This document shows, in pieces, positions 13,601 through 25,560 of a DNA stretch of 64,000 bases. Made by a program: the position numbers and the translations under genes. Under the pieces are notes generated by a model that did not search any database, was not told the origin of the DNA, and saw nothing but the letters and a program-made list of their open reading frames with translations. The DNA is taken from positions 34,231 through 98,230 of the forward strand of contig RCAB01000229.1 in assembly GCA_003640385.1 (NCBI GenBank). Reading direction: 5' to 3'. Each line of letters opens with the position of its first letter. Within the stretch, counting starts at the first letter, position 1. This DNA comes from Setaria digitata (taxonomy: Eukaryota; Nematoda; Chromadorea; Rhabditida; Setariidae).

Positions 13601-15791
13601 TATATTATTCAAAAGTTCACATGAAAAATGAAATTTATAAGAAAAATCTTTTATTAATGCAATTCTTTATCAATTTTTTTTTTTTTTTTTCATTTCCTTA
13701 TTGTTTAATTGTTTAAGTCGATGTAGACATATGGATGAATTATATGAAAGAAAAAAAAAAAATGAAATTAATTTCATAAATAATAAATTAAGAAAAATTT
13801 AAAATAATAATAATAATGTAAGCGAAAGAAATACAAAAATTTCTATATCAATGAGAAAAAAGTTAAGCAAGTATGTACAATTGCAAAGGAAATTTAAAAG
13901 TTGAATGAAACTGTAAAATTTAAACTTTTAATTTGAACTTAGTAAAATAGATTGAGGAATTAAATTCAAATGGTGAACTTTTCTTTTACCAAAACAAATC
14001 AATTCGATTAAAAGAAGCGTAAGAAAATTTAAATTTTTAAGGAAGGAAAATTTTGCAGCATCATAAATGACTTGATTATTTATATTCGTTAGTTTTTCAG
14101 TTATTTTACAATTAAGCACAAGATAGTAGCATAAATTTTGATAAGACTGTATCAAACAGTAATGGCTGAAATTAGAAATTTTATTGCACTAAAATTTGGA
14201 AATAAAACAACTATTGCTCAATTAATTTGAAATTTAAATTGAAATCAATTCGTGAAATTCTTTGCATTTATAAATATTAAAAAAAAAAAAAAAAAAAAGG
14301 GGAAGAACGAAAGAGTAATTGCAAAATAACAAAATATAATGATAGTTAACAAAAATAATTTTTGATTTCAAAATTTAAAAAAAAAAATGCGCTAATTAAT
14401 GAAAATTAATCAATACAGGAATGTAAATAAATCAGATTTTTTGCGATTACCATTGCAAAGCATATTGCATATTTTCATCTGCAAACTATTCTTTAGTGAA
14501 AAAAAACGTGTTTTTAGGAGTTTTCTTAAAAAAAAAAAAAAACTTTTTTTTCCATTTTTTTTTAAACCAAATATCTAAAAGATGTAAAAGAATTCAATTC
14601 TTCCTCTTTTCTTTTTCTTTTCCTTCTCCTTTTTTTGAAACCAAAAATTTCTCTTTCAAAAAAAAGAAAAACGAAAAAAAAAAGGGAAAAGTTTGAATGA
14701 GAAAAATGTACTTTATCAAAATTGTCCGTTTAAATTTTTTATCTATTTTTTGAATGAATGATATAAGCAGAGCAAAAATATCGTGCTGTTCGAGCAAAAG
14801 AAAAAAATTAGTTAAGTTTTGTTTTGTTTTTTTTTTTTTTTTCCTTGTAATTTTAGAATAGTTGAAATTTTGTTGCTATAAAACTTGCCCAAATGTATAA
14901 TAGTCAGGGCAGAAAATTGGGAAATAAGAGCAAAATAAATTTTAAATCATTATTTTGCAATTATTATTTGCCTAAAACAAACAATTGGTAACGAAAATTT
15001 CCTAACAAAACTGAATTAATTAATTGCAGATGAATAAATCACAACTATCACTGCAAACGATAACATTATGCGATAACAATAGCAAGAATAACTACAAATA
15101 GATTAATTAGTTAAGTAAGTTAATAAACAAATAATAGTACTAAACACTACATGGACAAGACAAGTCATTTGAGGACAAACAAAAATAATTATTATCATTG
15201 ACACTTATTGGTACTATATTATTATTTTATTATTATTATTATTGTTATTGTCACTATCATTATCATTTACTATCACTATTATTATATTATAATTATGACT
15301 TAACTAAAACAAGTCATTTGAAAATATACGAAAAGAAAAAGAATACTTGTTTGTTTCATTTAATTGCTTTAATTAGTCTACTGTTAATATATGTTTGAGA
15401 AGAAGAAAAAATAAGTGATTTGTTTCACAACATTTTTTTGATTTATTTTAATTTGATTTAATTTTTAAAATATTTCATTGCATTTTATTTGAAATAATTT
15501 TTCTTTTCAAAAACACGGAATCAATAACAATCTATGCAGTATGAATGCTTATTAGCTTATGGTTATTTTAACTCTAATAAATTATGTTCAATCATCTTCC
15601 CGAAAAATTTTAATGAAATTAATGAATCAAATTAGAAATAGAAAAAAAATTTATGTGCTGATTTAAAATACTGTTGCCAATAGTAAAAGATCTCACATAT
15701 GTTAAAATGACTAAATTTTAAGTAAATTTTGCCAATTTAAGCAAAAAGGAATGGAAGTACACGTCTGAAATAACAGTGGCTAATAGTAATC

Positions 15792-16091
15792 GAATCAATC
15801 TAATCATAATAGATTATTTATTCTCTGTGACTGAATCGATCTAATTATGATAAGTCTTCTTAAGCGACTGAATTAATGTGATCATGGTAGATTCACACCA
15901 GTGATTGAATCAACCTGATCACTTCCAAGTTATTGATTTAATCTGATCATGGCAGATCTTTTAAGCGACTGAATCAGCTTGATCGTGATGGAGCCTTCCT
16001 TAGAAGGTTGAATCAATTTGATTATGTTAATAGATCCTTTCTTAAAAGTGCTTTAATGAAATTTGATAATCATAGATTCCTTCAGATAACT
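15792..16091. repeat. Degenerate minisatellite of about eight 36-42-bp units
   Basis: Units open with GAATCAATCTGATCATG or a close variant and continue with a TAGATC word and a TCTTAAGCGACT-like tail. I count eight imperfect units over 300 bp. The core TGATCA is palindromic. The composition is less homopolymeric than the flanks. Confidence 0.75.
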
Positions 16092-18847
16092 AGAGCGGTT
16101 TCGATCGCTATATGCGTTGCTACAGTTTTATTTTCATAAAATGCGATTTTCAAATTTATAAAAATGAAAGACAGCAATTATCTCGAATAATATTTTGTAT
16201 TTACCAAACACATTATTATAATTAAAAAAAATTGTTATTTTGAAGCAAAAAGAAGAGAAAGGAAGAAATTGAGAAATTGAGAAGGAAAAAAAACAAAATT
16301 TAGGAAAAATGAAAATTTTTTGAAAACTTTTGTAGCACATAAAAAGTGAATGGGAAAAATGAAGAAAAAGAAGAATATATTTTCCATCTTTTTAATGGTT
16401 AATTATTTTGTGAATTTTAGCAAAATAAATAAATAAATTTTTTTCTCCAAAATCGGTTTGCTTTTTCTTTTTCTCCCTTTTTTTTTTTACAATATTTCCA
16501 TTTTAGTGCAAAAAATTTGGAAATTTAGAATTTAAAATCCACTGATGAAAATGATAACGAATTATTTTGAATTATTAAATTAGTTAAAAAAAAAAAAAAA
16601 ATATTTCGTTTTTCTATAAAAATACCAACTCACTGTGTGAAAAATGAAGGAATCAATAAAATGATATGGAAGTTATTTGAAATTATCAGCTAAAATATTT
16701 AGCACAATTTCTTTTCTTCTTTTTTTTTAGAATCAAAAAAATCTTACTTGAAATGAAATGCTTTATAACAAGTAGCAGTTAGTAGCACCTCAATCAATCA
16801 TTTTAGCTAGCAAGTATTATCATCTTCTTCCCTTTTCATATGACAACAAATTTTACTCCTCTCTCCAGTTTAAAAATGTCATCCATTTTTGTGCAAAAAT
16901 TTTCAAATTTACAAATTTAAATTTCAGTTGTTTTTTTTTTTTTTTGGGTTTCTTGAATTTTCATTATAATTTAAATGATTATCATTTTCATCCTGACATA
17001 CAAAGATTTTTGTATATTGTTGATAATATAAAATACTACCAAAATTTTCAGTATAATAAATATGCCAAACTTAAATTGAATTTATAAACAGTAAGGAATG
17101 AAAAAAAAAAAAAAGGAACAAAGAATGATAATTATTAATCAGTGAATAACTACAATTAAACGATAATTAATATAGGATGTTGGAAAACGAGGAAGCAACA
17201 TAATAAATAATCTCAATTGATTTCAATCTAGCAGACACATCTTCCACATTTCATTTTTTCACATCCTAATTGTAATTTTTTTTTTTTTTTTTAAAGCTAT
17301 ATTTTTCCCGAGATATTCCACCAGAAACATGTACTTCTAACATTTTTACAATATATTCAAGATCTAAGCTAGTTCGACATTCTTTCTGGAATATTCCAAA
17401 TATGAACTACTACTACAACTTTATTCGTTCTTCATCTTCATTTTCATAATTTCACTTGATAGAGTAAAAAAAAAAAAAAAAAAAAAAAGCGAAGATAAAT
17501 AAACAATTTCAGTTAGTGCTTTTTGGGGAGAAAAAAAAAAAAAAAAAAACATTATGATGAGAAATTTTTAATGAATAAACTGCAAATTAGTAAATCAGTC
17601 CAAAAATATGAACAAGAAAAATCGAACAATTCCTTTCTCTTTCTATAATCATTATTGGTTAAAAATTTAAAAAAAAAAAATCAATAAACGATATGAAAGT
17701 TGAAATGAATGATCTTTGATGGCTTAAATGAAACCAGACAAACAACAAAACTTTCAAAAAGTTAAAATGAAGAACGGTGAAGATGAATGAAATTAGCTTG
17801 CTTGCTTGAGAAAGTGTGTCTTAATTAAGCAACAATAAATAATCATCTTTACACTGTCCGCCTGCCTACAACATATATCAGGAAAAGTACCGCGGATACT
17901 GGATGGGGTGGAAGGAATGAGAGAGAGAGAGAGAAAGGGAGGGACGCGGAAAGAAGAAGAAGAAAAATGAAGAGATTAGAAAAGCAGGAAAAAAAAATTA
18001 AGCATTTTAATTAGTGCAGAATAATTGTTGAAAATTTTTTCGATCCTCTTCTTCTTTATAACTCTTTGAACATTCATTTGTCAAAAAAATAATAAATTTT
18101 ATAAAATGTTACATTCAAAATTCTCAATTAAATCACTTCCATTCATACTAATGTATTCACAATAGTTTTCGAAAATTATCACTCCATTATCAAAAAAAAA
18201 AAAAAAACCCTTAATGATAAGATTTTACATTTTTTTTTTTTTTTTTTGATGATAATATAGTACAAGAAATGCACAAATGAAAGAAATCCTTACTTAATAT
18301 GTGTGGCATAGTCAGAGACAATCAGGTAACAAAAATGAGTATTGAAAGCAAAACATTTGTGAAAATTTAAAGCATTTTTAACTTCATCAATCAAACTGTT
18401 CCATTCTTTTCCCCTTTTTTTTTTTTTTTTTTTGTTTCAATTTAACGAAAAAAAAAAGAATGAAGAGCAGTAAGAAAAGAAATTGTTGAAATAAATAAGC
18501 TGTACTGTTTAAATAGGTCACACTTATATACTTTTTCCAATTTTTTAAATAATTACTGGATCAAACAACACATAAAATCATCTTGAAACAAAAACTTCTA
18601 AGCTTACAAATAGTTAAAAATTGATAAATTGGATATGGCGAATGCCGAGGAATTCAAATTACTCTTTTAGAACGCAACCATTCATAATGTTATTACAGCT
18701 TTCTTCAACTTTCCATTTTGTATTACTAAAAAGAAATTACCTTACTCGTATGATAATTTAATACTTGTATGAACAACAGAACCAAGAAGCTGCAAATAAC
18801 GAATGCTAAGCATCACCACAATTATTGATGTTCTGAATGACAAGCGT

Positions 18848-18892
<45 letters not shown>

Positions 18893-19705
18893 TTAATATA
18901 ATAAGTTTACCTTCNACTATCCGCTACTCAACAGCCAATAATCATAGTAATGCTCGATATTCGTCACTTGATCCCCGGACGAAACTTCCCAATACTTTTT
19001 TGTTTGTTTATTCAATCCACTTCTCTTGTTTCTTCCAGCTTATCAGTACTCTTATCAGTGGATATATTGCCAATTTCTTGTCAATCCTTAGCTGAATCGC
19101 CATGACAATACTGCAACACAACTATTCAATTTTTATTTTCTTCTGAATCGATGATGTGCACAAAAAAAAAAAAAAAAAAAAAAGGATATTTAATTCTTCC
19201 CAGCTTTGAAATCATCTTTTCTTTTTCTTATGCACCCATAACGATGGATTATCTACTCGGCTAAGCAGCGAATGTTTTAAAAATGCTGAATTCGTAAGAA
19301 AGAAGTGAAAAGTGAAGATATAATCTGCAGTAATGATGTTCACAGTTGTACACATCGGTAGAACAGTTTATCTACGAAGAGAAAAAGTGAAAACCAACGC
19401 CAACTGTTCGTACCAAAGTTTATTTTATCACAAACATTTTATTTCGAAATTAATTTTACAAGAGTCTAAAATGAAATATGAAACTTCAAATGAAGGAATT
19501 TTTACGTGCCGAGTTTGCTCCTAAATTTTCTCACCCCAACCTAATTATGAACCTAAAATGTAGAAAAAAAAACTAAAAGGAAATAGATTAGCCCAAAAAA
19601 TTTGTTTACAAATGAAAAATTTAAAAGATTAATGAGACCAGAAATGTTTGCATTGACAGGAACAGCTCAAAACAAGAACAATTATTTACAGGGTAGTAGT
19701 CATCA

Positions 19706-22588
19706 CTACTGTGACTGTTGCTGCTGCTGTTGCTGTTGATGTTGATGCGGCTGCTGCTGTTGCTGTTGCTGCTGATGCTTTCCAAAGATATCTTCGTATT
19801 TAGTCGTTGGTGGCAATCTTGAGGACATTTCTTTAACTTCATGCATTTGCAAAAAATAACTTAGTTGTCGTCTGATACGTCGCAAATAACGTAAACGTTT
19901 TCGTGGTATCTGCCTTTCAATCTTTTTCTTCAGTATTGCAAATAGATCGTTATCAGCCTACAAGTGGAAAAAAGTTAAGAGCGATGGCGGCTGAACTGTT
20001 TATCCAAAACATGTTTTCAGAATAAAGCTACGATCTCCTAAAAGGCTTCATGTTATGTTACAGCTTTAAAAGTCTTATGAAATAAGTACACCATGCTTAA
20101 ATCCTCCTTATGTCTGCTACTAATTGTAAATTTTGGAGTAAAAACCATCTTTTCAAATCGAAAGATACAAGATGATCATGCGGCTTTACAGCAAATGAAA
20201 CCTCAGCTGCACTGTTCCTGACAAAAACTATTACTTGTTGGCACATTTTTCGCCACTCAAATTTTAAGTTTTAAAGTTTTAAAAAGTTTGGATTTAAGAA
20301 ATAAATGTACCTCGACATCTCCATTACCGCACTTCTGGCCGGCATGGGATGAAGAACACTTCGCATCATCACTTTCCGTATCTGAAGATGATTTTAAATT
20401 ACAGAGATTTAAAATTTTTCGGAATAACCAAAGCAGCACCACTTTCTAAGTCAACAGTTCTAAGCGATTTTAATTTACACGACTTTCAATTTAATAAGAG
20501 AAACTCAAACTTATGAACTGATAGTCTAATTAATGAGATGACTATAAGCACCAACCAGACGACTCATCATCATCGCTGTCACTTTCATCGGAGAAACCAT
20601 TTCGCTGCTGAACTTGGTTGGAATTGCCAGAAGGATGTACTTCCGGCGAACTAATGGGTGAGGTTGTTGAATGAGCCGAAATTGGCTTCGATACTTGTTG
20701 AACGGTTCCACTTCCATCGGCACTCTTTTGTGAACCATTTTCCATCTCTGCTGTCCTATTCTGGGCATATTTAGCCACTTCCGCGACTGCCGAAATCACC
20801 TCCATACGCATGTCCGACGTTGTAGCACCCTGATTCTCCATTTTTATTTCGATGCCCTGATAAATTGGTTATGCAGAGCCATAAAATCTATTTTTACCTA
20901 TTTGCAAAAATGAGGAGTTATTTACAACCCTTAATTTTAACTTCCCCAACTTGATAAGTTAAGGTAAATTGACAGAACCAAAAAACAAAAATGAAAAGTG
21001 AAAAATTACTTCTTTCGATGCTTCGCCATTCTGAAATGCCACATGAGGATTGCTGTAACAAGCAGTTGCACTGGCCTGTAAAGTATTTACAACGTAAAAC
21101 TACTCATTTCACTTCAAGCGGTAAAAAGAATTTTTTAAAATGATTACTAAGAAAAGATCCATTTTTCTTTGATGAAAAAAAAGTTGAAAAATTAAACAGC
21201 CGTAATAAGAAGAATTATTTTATTTTCTCGAAATGATAAAGGACCACTGTTATTATTGGTCTGGAATAATTCAGCATTCACTTATTATAATCAGTTCACA
21301 GATGGACTAACATCATGAACACCATTAAAATCGCCTTGCATACGAAGTATATCGTTCAAAAATTGCTGAGGATACGGTGCTGCCGGAAATCCTGTATAAT
21401 ACTGTTCATCCATATGCTAAAAAAGGGACCAAATAATATTGCTATACAAAAAACCCATCATTGAAATGACTCAAGACTTTTTAAAATTATAAGAAAAAAA
21501 AAATCACACACTTTTCGTTTCTGGACTGTTACGGTTTGTCGTGTCAGGGGATCCATCACATGCTTTGACGGTGGTGCCTAAAAAAAAATCATGATTCAAC
21601 TGATTCCGAATTATAACGACACAGTAGAAAATGTCGTTTTTTAGGCAATCCATTCAACCTCCTGTAAAATTAATTTTTAATCTTTCATTCCTTAAATTTC
21701 ATGTTAGCACATTAGCAACTGAATGAAATAAATATGTATCATTCTTGAAGCAAAAAAGTTGAAATGCAGAAGCATACTGCAAACAAAGTACCATCATATC
21801 AGCAGGAGCAGGATGTGAATGTCCTTCCTCAGTAACATATAACTGAAAAAGTTGCAATAATATTAAGTCACTGTTTAAAAATTTTTGTCTTGCGAGAGAA
21901 CAAAAAAAAAAAAATGATTTAATTTGATTACTTAAAATACCTGTACACAATCGAGCATTACTTTGGCCTTCATCGATGCATAACAGGGTTCATATTTGCA
22001 ATGATAATACACGATATTATTCACTTTCTAAAACAAGTCAGTCGCTGGTCGTCAATATCGTCTGGTCTTCTGTGTATTGCTCTCGATATTACTGCGGCGT
22101 TAACGAAAGCGGTAGTAGTTAATCAAAAGTATTACCAGTAAAAAAGTATATCTACCAAGAAAAAGTATGGAAAGCAAGAAGCTAAATTTTTCCTGCGATC
22201 AATAACGGAAAAAAAGGGGCGAAAACTACTAGGAATTTTAGTACTACTTATCTAGCCCTACTATATAAGACAAAAAGAAAAACAAAAAAAAAAATTCACG
22301 TGATGGTGACGATACCAATAATCACCCAGTTTCTCTTCCCAATCTCGAAATTCTTGCATCCCAATTATTGATTTCTTGACGTAAAATCGCCTTTTTTCAC
22401 GTTGTGAAACGGCAACATTCGTTGGTACCTGTAGAAAATTTCCAATTTAATTCGATTCAAACATAAAATTGATATGCATACTATATTTATTGCTAGTTAC
22501 TAGGTATGTGCTGTTTGACAAATAATCGAAATTAACTTACTATACTGACCATTGACGGTGCTGTTGTACCATCAAATCCAGCGTGCAT
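19706..22588 (-). CDS. FLYWCH-type zinc-finger protein with C-terminal poly-Gln (possible PEB-1 relative)
   Basis: Ten exons join in frame: 22588-22541, 22428-22300, 22027-21941, 21842-21792, 21577-21512, 21416-21312, 21075-21010, 20856-20556, 20381-20311, 19957-19706, giving about 391 aa. Residues 50-100 form a single C-x4-C...H-x-H zinc-binding unit (C69, C74, H96, H98). It sits in a YWYRHHH...VYYHCKYEPC...EEGHSHPAP context that matches the FLYWCH DNA-binding fold. A Ser/Asp-rich acidic middle and a basic stretch (KKKIERQIPRKRLRYLRRIR) follow. The protein ends in glutamine runs encoded by mixed CAG/CAA codons. It is probably a nuclear DNA-binding regulator. The C. elegans FLYWCH protein PEB-1 is one candidate relative, but I cannot confirm orthology. 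The start was chosen because an acceptor (TTTTGCAG ending at 22599) lies 10 nt upstream of the ATG, suggesting spliced-leader addition or a 5' UTR intron. Confidence 0.75.
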
Positions 22589-23133
22589 GGTTTGTTACCT
22601 GCAAAATTCATTAATTACAAAATATTAAAAATCATTATCAGCAGCATAAAAGTTTTTAATTCGACATTCACACAAACACTGAAATTTTGTTTCTTTTTTT
22701 TTTTTTTTCACATTTCCTTTTTAACAAACAAGTCATTCTTTTGCATAATTTTTACTAATAATACCTAATAAACATTATCATCCTAAGTCTCATTCATGAT
22801 AATCATTATCATTAAATTGTAACGAATGAATGATAAAGAAAAAAAAAACGATGTATAAGGTTTTAGCAAAGAAGAAGAAAAAAAAAAAAAAGCTTCATCG
22901 TTATCAATAATACACCAACAATGATAACAAATATGGATGAAAATAGAACGAGAAAGTGGAAACACAAAAAAGGAAGGAAAAAAAAAAAATGCAGCAATGA
23001 GAGAAAATAAGATAGTGAAATAAAGTATGCAAAATGCGGGGAGTAAAAGAAGAGAAAGAGAGAGGAGTATAATGATATATCGCGGTAACGCGGGGGAGAG
23101 GAATGCAGGAGCTGAATAGTTCTTGATAATGAT

Positions 23134-23164
<31 letters not shown>

Positions 23165-24579
23165 TAGATAGGGAATGATTCGTAAAGGGAGAAGCCGGTC
23201 GATGCTCATCGACATCATCAACATCACCAGGCATTTCTGCCGCACCAATGATATCATCAGCCAACAGGGGCACAATCATCAACGACCACTATTACTGCTA
23301 GCAACATCAATACTCCCCCTCCTCCCCCGCCTTACCGCGACTAACTCCCTCTACTTATGTGGTACCTCGATAGAAAAGAAAAAAAACCTCACTCACTCAC
23401 TCACTGAGAGATATCATCAGCTTTTACCGCTTCTCTCTTGTTGTACTTTCGCTCTCTTTTCAGTCCTAATTTACACCCCGCACCCGTTTCTCCCAGTACA
23501 CTTGCTATTATCTCCTCTCATCCCTTTCTAGCCCATCATTATTATCATTATTATTACTATTATTATTATCATCATCAACGGTAATTATCCCATCATTTCA
23601 ATGATAATTATAGTTTTGAAGTAATAATAACAAGAATGATCCCCCCCCCCCCCCGCACCTTTTCACATCCTAATATTATCTCCTCTTACCTGTAATTTTT
23701 TTTTTTTTTTTTTGCCTGCTTAGAATAGATATAGTAAAAATATACACAAATGATACGAATGACATTTCTAAATTTCTTCATTAAAAAAAAAAATAAGGAA
23801 GTGGGAAAGAGAAATGAATTATTTTATTACGAATTAACAAAAATGAAAATATACAAATGCATACAGTTTATAAAATAAAAATCAAAAATTTATAAAGAAA
23901 AAAAAAAAGTCAAATTTTCATAGAAATTAAAGATTAAAAAAAAAAGAAAAAATTCAAATATTTGCAAATATTCTATTAGAAAAAATATTTCTATACTCTA
24001 TAAGATAATATTGCTAATAATAAATATTCCTCATCAAAATTAAATAATGCAAGTAGCAATGATAATTGTGCCGTTATTGCTATGTAAACTTATCATAGAA
24101 CTATTTGCTAACTTTTATCACCAATGATAACAATTTCTCATTTTTTTTTTCTCTTCCCTCTCGTTACTACTCATCATCCTCTTTCGTTTTCCCTCACACA
24201 ATACATATCATCATTACTGTCACCAATGGATATCGTTATCATTGTTATTACTACAGGAGATGGTTATTGTTGTTTCCCTCGTCCATCCTTTGCTTTTTTC
24301 CTATCCCCCTCTCCCTCCCCTCCCTCACCTCACCCTTTCCTCCTCCTCCTCCTCCTCCCCCCGCTTCGTTGTCATTATCGTCGTTATCGTTATTCATCGT
24401 CAGAGTTATCCAGGCGGAATCGTCCTTGTCATCGTCAATCGAGTCGATATCGATGTGATATGGTTGGTGGTGATGGTGTGCCAGCGTAGCAGCAGACAAA
24501 ATGTGAATGTGAATAACCTCCCTACCTCGTCCCCCCCCCTAACATTGCTAACGTCGTTAACATCAACTAATGTTACCAC

Positions 24580-24676
24580 TACCATCATCATCATCATCAT
24601 CATCAGCACCAGCAGCAGCAGCCATCGTCATTGTCATTGTTCTCGTCTCTCTCGCTCTCTCTCTCTCTCTCTCTCA
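24580..24676. repeat. Adjacent ATC-trinucleotide and TC-dinucleotide repeats
   Basis: A run of ATC units (about 24580-24603) is followed by CAG-type units and then about 15 TC units (24645-24676). Confidence 0.85.
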
Positions 24677-25033
24677 CAGGTATTGTCCTCAACATCATCA
24701 CTGTTGTCGTCATTGTTATCTTCATCACTGTTCACACTACACGTCCAGCCCTTTCTACTACTACTCTCAACATCACCGACACTCCTGCATCTGCTCTGTG
24801 TTGACGACGTTAACAATGTTAAGATTGTGAATGTTGTCGTTGATGACTGACACTCTCGTCGTTACTTTCATCATCAACATCATTACTGCTCAGCTCTTTT
24901 GCACGACTGTTCTCAGCATTAACAAGTCGTATATGACATACATATGTCATTAGCAGCATTGTTAGTCATCATCATTACCGCTTGCTCATTCACTTTTGCA
25001 ACACAAATACACACACCACAACGCAGACATGTA

Positions 25034-25560
25034 CACAACACACACACACACACACACACACACANACATACACAACACACAGACACACACAACATGCACA
25101 CGTAACATACACAACACACAGACACAGACACACACACAACATGCACACGTAACATACACAACACACAGACACACACACACACACACAACACACAGACACA
25201 CACACACAACATGCACACGTAACATACACAACACACAGACACACACACACACACACACAACACAGACACACACACACAACATGCACACGTAACATACACA
25301 ACACACAGACACACACACACACACACAACACACAGACACACACACACAACATGCACACGTAACATACACAACACACAGACACACACACACACACACACAA
25401 CACAGACACACACACACAACATGCACACGTAACATACACAACACACAGACACACACAACATGCACACGTAACATACACAACACACAGACACAGACACACA
25501 CACACACAACACACAGACACACACACACAACATGCACACGTACACATACACAACACGCAG
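25034..25560. repeat. CA-rich minisatellite with a conserved 20-bp core
   Basis: The core ACATGCACACGTAACATACA recurs about eight times at intervals of roughly 37-72 bp, mostly near 70. The copies are separated by variable (CA)n and CAGACA runs. Several full units are nearly identical, which indicates recent expansion. An N at 25065 lies inside the first CA run. Confidence 0.9.

Larger units (their letters stand above)
8910..19705. other. 10.8-kb gene desert upstream of the PLXDC-like gene
   Basis: Neither strand shows a frame resembling a protein. The region has very high A+T, many homopolymer runs, a CA microsatellite near 9313, a short direct repeat near 9.5 kb, and degenerate tandem repeats near 10.46-10.63 kb and 15.79-16.09 kb. 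The segment 9.6-9.95 kb is less AT-rich and nearest the PLXDC start, so it is the most plausible promoter or enhancer candidate. Single undefined bases occur at 9088 and 18915. No tRNA, rRNA or known microRNA was recognised by eye. Confidence 0.6.

Noticed and set aside
8910..19705. MicroRNA, tRNA or snRNA genes in the gene desert
   Set aside because: I looked for well-known nematode microRNA seeds, tRNA T-arm words and snRNA starts and saw none. A covariance-model search would be needed to exclude them.
22863..23531. Frames of 118-139 codons near 23 kb
   Set aside because: Phe/Ser/Tyr-rich translations of purine/pyrimidine-biased DNA that overlap on both strands; no recognisable motif.
24105..24850. 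Ser/Leu/Pro- and Ile-rich frames up to 202 codons
   Set aside because: They come from TC, ATC and CTC repeats, overlap each other in several frames on both strands, and show no domain.
25034..25560. CRISPR-like regular spacing of a 20-bp core
   Set aside because: The spacers are not unique but CA repeats, and the genome is eukaryotic. It is a minisatellite.
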